Shown: piece by piece, positions 5,533 to 9,595 of the stretch | Layout of the letters: each line of letters starts with the position of its first letter | Position numbering within the stretch: the stretch's first letter is position 1 | Notes under the pieces: generated by a model | The model's input: only the letters and a program-made list of their open reading frames with translations | Databases searched by the model: none | Told to the model about the DNA's origin: nothing | Assembly: GCA_900763035.1 (NCBI GenBank) | Contig: CAAFIS010000106.1 | Location: 1-9,595, forward strand | Origin: Clostridia bacterium | GTDB taxonomy: Bacteria > Bacillota > Clostridia > Oscillospirales > Acutalibacteraceae | Direction of reading: 5' to 3' | DNA length: 9,595 bases | Made by a program: the position numbers and the translations under genes

Positions 5533-6516
5533 ATGGCCTACAGCCCGGAGGTCGTCCGCGCGGCGCGCGAACGGCTGGAGGAGCGGCGCACGCGCGCCCT
5601 CACACAGGCGGCCGAGCGCGAGCGCGCGCTGTGCGCGCAGTCGCCGAGGCTTGCGCAGATCCGGCGGCAATTGTGCGAAACGCTGCCCCGACTGACGAGC
5701 ATCATCCTCTCCGGCGGCGATCCGCAGGCGCTGGACGATGCCCGGCGCGAGAATTTGGCCTTGCAGGAGGAGCAGGCGGCGCTCCTGCGCAGCCTTGGGG
5801 TGGAGAGCGGCAGCTTCGAGCCGCAGTACACCTGCCCGGTGTGTCAGGACACCGGCTATGCCGAGGGGCACATCTGCGCCTGCTACCAAAAGCTGCTGCG
5901 CGAGGAGGCGTGCCGCCGCCTGTCGTCGCTGTCCGCACTGAAGCTGACCGACTTCGACGACCTTGATCTGACCGTGTATGACGACACCGTCGATCCGAAG
6001 CTCGGCGTTTCGCCGCGCAAGCGGATGGCGGATATCATCGCCTATTGCCGCAGCTATGCGCAGACCTTCACGCCCGCATCGTCCAGCCTGCTGTTCCAAG
6101 GCGCGACCGGCACGGGCAAGACGCACCTGTCGCTCGCGATCGCCCGCACGGCGGCGGAGCGGGGCTACGGGGTGATCTACGGCTCGGTCCAGCCGCTGCT
6201 GCGGCGCATGGAGGGCGAGCATTTCGGCCGTACCGACGGCGATACCGAGGAGCAGCTGATCGCCTGCGATCTGTTGGTGCTCGACGATCTGGGCATGGAG
6301 TTCGACAGCCCGTTCTACCGCACCTGTATCTACAGTCTGCTCAATGCCCGCCTGTTGGAGGAGCGCCCCACGATCATCAGCACGAACCTGTCGTTTTCCG
6401 CGATCGGCGAGCGTTATGGCGATCAGATCGCCAGCCGCATCGTCGGCGGGTTCGAGCTGCTGATGTGCGTCGGGCGCGACGTGCGGCAGATCATGCGCTA
6501 TCGCGCGATGCACTGA
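5533..6516 (+). CDS. DnaI/DnaC-like AAA+ helicase loader with N-terminal zinc finger
   Basis: A 327-residue ATPase of the DnaC/DnaI family, which loads the replicative helicase onto DNA. The N-terminal about 90 residues are mostly charged helix (coiled-coil-like). A CxxC...CxC cluster (C101, C104, C115, C117; motif CPVCQDTGY) probably binds zinc, as the N-terminal domain of B. subtilis DnaI does. The AAA+ core has Walker A GATGTGKT (190-197), Walker B LLVLDDLG (247-254), sensor-1 IISTN (281-285) and R302 in SRIVGG as a likely arginine finger. All ATPase motifs look intact. The SD ggagagagg (5521-5529) precedes the ATG by 3 nt, a short but workable spacing. The gap to the DnaD-like gene is 21 nt, so the two are almost certainly co-transcribed. 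Related IstB-type transposition ATPases share the core, but no transposase is nearby. Confidence 0.92.
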   Translation: MAYSPEVVRAARERLEERRTRALTQAAERERALCAQSPRLAQIRRQLCETLPRLTSIILSGGDPQALDDARRENLALQEEQAALLRSLGVESGSFEPQYTCPVCQDTGYAEGHICACYQKLLREEACRRLSSLSALKLTDFDDLDLTVYDDTVDPKLGVSPRKRMADIIAYCRSYAQTFTPASSSLLFQGATGTGKTHLSLAIARTAAERGYGVIYGSVQPLLRRMEGEHFGRTDGDTEEQLIACDLLVLDDLGMEFDSPFYRTCIYSLLNARLLEERPTIISTNLSFSAIGERYGDQIASRIVGGFELLMCVGRDVRQIMRYRAMH

Positions 6517-6530
6517 CCCTTCGTCCCCCT

Positions 6531-6581
6531 GCCGGCGGCGCGCCGGCTGACGATATCAAAGCTTGCTCCGCCGCGGCGGAG
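6531..6581 (+). repeat. Two GC-rich inverted repeats in the gap before the pseudokinase gene
   Basis: GCCGGC at 6531-6536 pairs with GCCGGC at 6542-6547 around 5 nt. CTCCGCCGCGGCGGAG at 6566-6581 is a perfect 16-nt palindrome ending 5 nt before the SD GGGAGGA (6587-6593). Neither is followed by a T-run. They could be mRNA stems that uncouple expression, or the palindrome could be a dimeric protein site. No promoter is convincing in this 84-nt gap. Confidence 0.4.
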
Positions 6582-6600
6582 AGAACGGGAGGAACATTCC

Positions 6601-8274
6601 ATGGGCGATATCTGTATGGGCTGCATGAACCCGCTGCCGGACGGCAGCGAGAAGTGCGCCGTCTGCGGTTATCCCGCGAATGGGCAGAACCCTGCCCACT
6701 GCCTGCCGGTGCGCAGCATCCTGCAGGAGCATTATCTGGTCGGCCGTCTTGTGCACGAGGACTGCGACAGCCTGGTGTATCTCGGGTTCGACCGCCAGCT
6801 CAAAGAGCCGTGCTTCATCCGCGAATACTATCCGAACGGCCTGTGCGAGCGCGGCGGGGACGGCACGCTTGCCGCCCTTGGCGGCTGCGAGCGTCCGTAT
6901 GCCGCGTATCTGGAGGAAACGCGTGCCTTGATGCGTGCGCTCGCCCGCGTCAAGGATCTGCCCGCGATGATCCCGGTGTACGACATCTTCGAGGAGAATG
7001 GGACGCTCTATGCCGTGTCCGACTATCACGAGGGCACGACGTTGACCAAAAAGATCGCGCAGGCAGGCGGCCGCCTGCCGTGGAGCGAAGCGCGCCCGCT
7101 GTTCATGGCACTGATGAGCTGCGTTTCGCAGCTGCACAGCGCACACATCCGCCATCTGGCAATCTGTCCGGATAACATCCTGATCGGGCAGGACGGTAAG
7201 GCGCATCTGCTCAACTTCGGCTTGGCGTCGGCGCGCAGCGCCGGACACGATCTGGGGCCGGAGCTGCATGAGGGCTATTCCGCGCCGGAGCAGTACCGTA
7301 TGGACGCGCCGATGACCGATGCCGCGGACGTTTACGGACTGGCGGCTACGATCTTCCGCACCGTGACCGGCAATGTGCCGCCTGCGGGCGACCGCCGGGC
7401 AAAGGATTCCGACGATCTGTTCATGTCGGCGGAGATCGCCGAGGAACTGACGCAGCAGGTGTGTGTGGCGTTGTTCGGCGCGCTGCTGGTCGATCCGGAG
7501 CAGCGTACCCAAAGCGTCGCCCGACTGCGCGAGCAGCTGAGCTTGGAGCCGAACCTTTCCGCCCTGCGTGACGAGGCGGAGGAGGACCGTGCGCCGCTGG
7601 CAGACGGGAAGGAACCGAAAAAGGGCGTCAGCCCCGCGCTGATCGTGCTGCTGTGCGCACTGGCCGCACTGCTGGTCGTGGGCGGTGTGGCCGCCGTGCT
7701 GCTGCTGGGGGACCGGGGACAGCAGAAGGAGCCCGCATCCTCGAACGTCGTGCTGCCGACGCTGCCGGTGTCCACCACCGCGCCCAAAAAAGAAACGAAA
7801 TACGCCGTCCCGAAGCTGGTCGGTAAGCTGTATTACGATATCGACCCCGACGGTCTTTCCGGCGGCATGACCGTCGAGATCCTGTATAAGCAGTACAGCG
7901 ATAAGCCCAACGGCACCGTTATCTCGCAGGAGCCGAAGGCAGGCACCGGTGTGGGAAAGGGGCAGGTCATCAAGATCGTCGTCAGCTGCGGCAAGGACGA
8001 TAAGGTGGTCGTGCCGGATGTGTCCGGCTGGAAGGAAGAGCACGCCCGCCTGTATCTGCAGGCGCTCGGCTTCCGTGTGGAGGTGGCACAGCTGCAGGCC
8101 TCCTCTTACGAGAAGGGGCTGGTAGACAGCACCGATCCGCAGGCCGGGACCGAGAAAAAGATCGGCGATGTGATCACGCTGCGCGTCAGCAATGTCGAGC
8201 AGACCTCGAGCACGGAGCCGGCCCCCGACTATCCGCCGGATAACGGCGGGAACGAGGGCGGCTTCGGCTTCTGA
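6601..8274 (+). CDS. Transmembrane PASTA protein with degenerate kinase domain (predicted pseudokinase)
   Basis: A 557-residue protein shaped like a PrkC/StkP-type Ser/Thr kinase. It has a zinc ribbon (C5, C8, C19, C22), a kinase-like fold (about 45-315), one membrane helix (about 346-369), then two outside PASTA domains (about 401-464 and 469-531) and a Gly/Pro-rich tail ending GGFGF. PASTA domains of this family bind peptidoglycan fragments. Structural kinase features remain: αC Glu E106 (LEETRAL), catalytic-loop N192 (PDNILI) and APE (SAPEQY). The chemistry does not. The glycine-loop positions read H52, D54 and S57, the VAIK lysine is R74 (FIREYYP), HRD reads HLA with A187 for the catalytic Asp, and DFG reads NFG (N205). 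I therefore predict no normal phosphotransfer. The SD GGGAGGA is 7 nt before the ATG. The reading frame is intact, so this is not a decaying gene by frame. C463 at the end of PASTA 1 is a lone extracellular cysteine. A sensor or scaffold role is inference. Confidence 0.88.
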   Translation: MGDICMGCMNPLPDGSEKCAVCGYPANGQNPAHCLPVRSILQEHYLVGRLVHEDCDSLVYLGFDRQLKEPCFIREYYPNGLCERGGDGTLAALGGCERPYAAYLEETRALMRALARVKDLPAMIPVYDIFEENGTLYAVSDYHEGTTLTKKIAQAGGRLPWSEARPLFMALMSCVSQLHSAHIRHLAICPDNILIGQDGKAHLLNFGLASARSAGHDLGPELHEGYSAPEQYRMDAPMTDAADVYGLAATIFRTVTGNVPPAGDRRAKDSDDLFMSAEIAEELTQQVCVALFGALLVDPEQRTQSVARLREQLSLEPNLSALRDEAEEDRAPLADGKEPKKGVSPALIVLLCALAALLVVGGVAAVLLLGDRGQQKEPASSNVVLPTLPVSTTAPKKETKYAVPKLVGKLYYDIDPDGLSGGMTVEILYKQYSDKPNGTVISQEPKAGTGVGKGQVIKIVVSCGKDDKVVVPDVSGWKEEHARLYLQALGFRVEVAQLQASSYEKGLVDSTDPQAGTEKKIGDVITLRVSNVEQTSSTEPAPDYPPDNGGNEGGFGF

Positions 8275-8289
8275 TCACGGCAGGCTCAC

Positions 8290-8314
8290 GCCCGCAGCGC
8301 ATCACACTGCGGGC
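8290..8314 (+). repeat. 8-bp hairpin between the pseudokinase gene and glyA
   Basis: GCCCGCAG (8290-8297) pairs with CTGCGGGC (8307-8314) around a 9-nt loop. The sequence after it (agatccg) has no T-run, so it is at best a weak terminator. It lies 14 nt upstream of the glyA SD. No clear promoter is visible in this 69-nt gap, so glyA may be transcribed by read-through. Confidence 0.45.
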
Positions 8315-8343
8315 AGATCCGAACGACGGAAAGGATGCGGGAT

Positions 8344-9585
8344 ATGGCATTGTTTTTTGAAGAGCTGGCGGATCTTGACCCGGCGGTCGCGGCCGCTTGC
8401 GCGGACGAGCTTACCCGTCAGCGGCAGAATATCGAACTGATCGCCTCTGAGAACATCGTGTCACGCGCCGTTTTGCTGGCGGCGGGCGGCGTGCTGACGA
8501 ACAAATACGCCGAGGGCTATCCCGGCAAGCGGTATTACGGCGGCTGCCGCTATGTCGATGTGGTGGAGAACATCGCGCGGGAGCGCGCCTGCCGCCTGTT
8601 CGGTGCGGATCACGCCAACGTGCAGCCGCACTCTGGGGCGAACGCGAACTTGGCCGTGTTCTTCGCTCTGCTGCAGCCGGGCGACACCGTCATGGGCATG
8701 GATCTGTCGCAGGGCGGGCATCTGTCCCACGGCTCGCCGGTCAACATCTCCGGCAAGTATTTCCGCGTCGTGTCCTACGGTGTCGATCCGACGACCGGCA
8801 TGATCGACTATGACGAGGTGCGCCGCATCGCGCGAAAGGAGCAGCCGAAGCTGCTGATCGCCGGGGCCAGTGCCTATTCCCGCACGATCGATTTCGCGCG
8901 CTTCCGGCAGATCGCGGACGAGGTCGGCGCGTATCTGATGGTGGATATGGCGCACATCGCCGGGTTGGTCGCGGCGGGCGAGCATCCCTCGCCCGTGCCC
9001 TATGCCGACGTGGTGACCACCACGACGCACAAAACGCTGCGCGGCCCGCGCGGCGGCATGATCCTTTGCCGCGAGGCGTTGGCCAAAGCGATCGACAAGG
9101 CGGTGTTCCCCGGCACGCAGGGCGGGCCGCTGATGCACATCATCGCCGCCAAGGCGGTCGCGCTGGGCGAGGCGCTGACCGATGAGTTCAAGACCTATCA
9201 GCACGGTATCGTCCAAAATGCGCGCGCCCTGTGCGATGCGCTGCTGGCCGAGGGCATCGACATCGTGTCCGGCGGTACGGATAATCACCTGATGCTGTTG
9301 GATCTGACCCGCACCGGCGTGACCGGCAAGGAGCTGGAGCATCGGCTGGACGAGGTGCACATCACCGCCAACAAAAACACGATCCCGAACGATCCGCAAA
9401 GCCCGTTCATCACCAGCGGGCTGCGCGTCGGCACGCCGGCCGTGACCACGCGCGGGTTCGGCACGGCGGAGATGAAGGATATCGCCCGCTGGATCTCGCT
9501 GGCGCTGACCGACTTCGAGGGCAGCTGCGACGAGATCACCGACGGCGTGCAGGCGCTCTGCGCCCGTTTCCCGATCTACGAATAA
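8344..9585 (+). CDS. glyA: Serine hydroxymethyltransferase
   Basis: A 413-residue PLP enzyme (family usually about 412-420) that interconverts serine + tetrahydrofolate with glycine + 5,10-methylene-tetrahydrofolate in the cytosol, supplying one-carbon units. The PLP lysine is K230 in [14 protein letters not shown]. The active site is complete: E57 and Y65 in [14 protein letters not shown]126 in GGHLSH, D201 and H204 in VDMAHIAG, and R361 in SGLRVGTPA for the substrate carboxylate. Start choice: ggaaagga (8328-8335) lies 8 nt before the ATG at 8344. The alternative in-frame ATG at 8335 overlaps that SD and would lack its own, so the product begins MALFFEEL. The gene is complete; only 10 bases follow the stop, so its terminator is outside the window. 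Its link to the upstream genes looks positional rather than functional. Confidence 0.98.
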   Translation: MALFFEELADLDPAVAAACADELTRQRQNIELIASENIVSRAVLLAAGGVLTNKYAEGYPGKRYYGGCRYVDVVENIARERACRLFGADHANVQPHSGANANLAVFFALLQPGDTVMGMDLSQGGHLSHGSPVNISGKYFRVVSYGVDPTTGMIDYDEVRRIARKEQPKLLIAGASAYSRTIDFARFRQIADEVGAYLMVDMAHIAGLVAAGEHPSPVPYADVVTTTTHKTLRGPRGGMILCREALAKAIDKAVFPGTQGGPLMHIIAAKAVALGEALTDEFKTYQHGIVQNARALCDALLAEGIDIVSGGTDNHLMLLDLTRTGVTGKELEHRLDEVHITANKNTIPNDPQSPFITSGLRVGTPAVTTRGFGTAEMKDIARWISLALTDFEGSCDEITDGVQALCARFPIYE

Positions 9586-9595
9586 ACAACAAAGA

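Noticed and set aside
5533..6516. IstB-type transposition helper ATPase
   Set aside because: The AAA+ core is similar, but the zinc cluster, the charged N-terminus, the neighbouring DnaD-like gene and the absence of an istA transposase or terminal repeats favour a helicase loader.
8335..8343. glyA start at the ATG at 8335
   Set aside because: It overlaps the SD ggaaagga that serves the ATG at 8344 and has no SD of its own.

Overview
The window is one strand of a high-GC chromosome with a Firmicutes gene set: ribosomal protein S15 next to PNPase, a DnaD-domain protein next to a DnaI/DnaC-like helicase loader, a 3D-domain cell-wall enzyme, a PASTA-domain kinase-like membrane protein and GlyA. 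All seven convincing genes are on the + strand. Ribosome binding sites are strong (GGAGG types) and promoters are sigma-A-like. I infer a GC-rich member of the Clostridia, probably the Oscillospirales/Ruminococcaceae group. No tRNA, rRNA, insertion sequence, CRISPR array or phage signature is visible.

Layout. Positions 1-450 hold no convincing protein gene: an AT-richer edge with a 12-bp inverted repeat, then a sigma-A promoter with perfect consensus hexamers (157-185), then a roughly 260-nt leader with several GC-rich stems and a possible 20-codon upstream ORF. Next comes a membrane-anchored DUF348-G5-3D protein (451-1482) closed by a strong terminator. A second good promoter (1575-1603) and a 120-nt structured leader precede rpsO (1730-1996). 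The 205-nt gap to pnp (2202-4397) has no strong promoter but contains two hairpins, one of them a long stem of two 24-nt arms just upstream of pnp. This resembles the leader architecture known from the E. coli rpsO-pnp operon. A strong terminator ends this unit at 4452.

A third promoter (4476-4504) starts the unit DnaD-like protein (4567-5511), zinc-finger AAA+ helicase loader (5533-6516), kinase-like PASTA protein (6601-8274) and glyA (8344-9585). No convincing terminator separates these genes, so they may be co-transcribed, although the 84- and 69-nt gaps before the last two carry hairpins.

The most unusual gene is the kinase-like one. Its architecture is zinc ribbon, kinase fold, one membrane span and two PASTA domains. 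However, the glycine loop, the ATP-binding lysine, the HRD aspartate and the DFG aspartate are all replaced, while structural motifs such as APE are kept. It therefore looks like a transmembrane PASTA pseudokinase, a possible sensor or scaffold for cell-wall fragments rather than an enzyme. The rest is housekeeping: cell-wall turnover, translation and RNA decay, primosome loading, and one-carbon metabolism.
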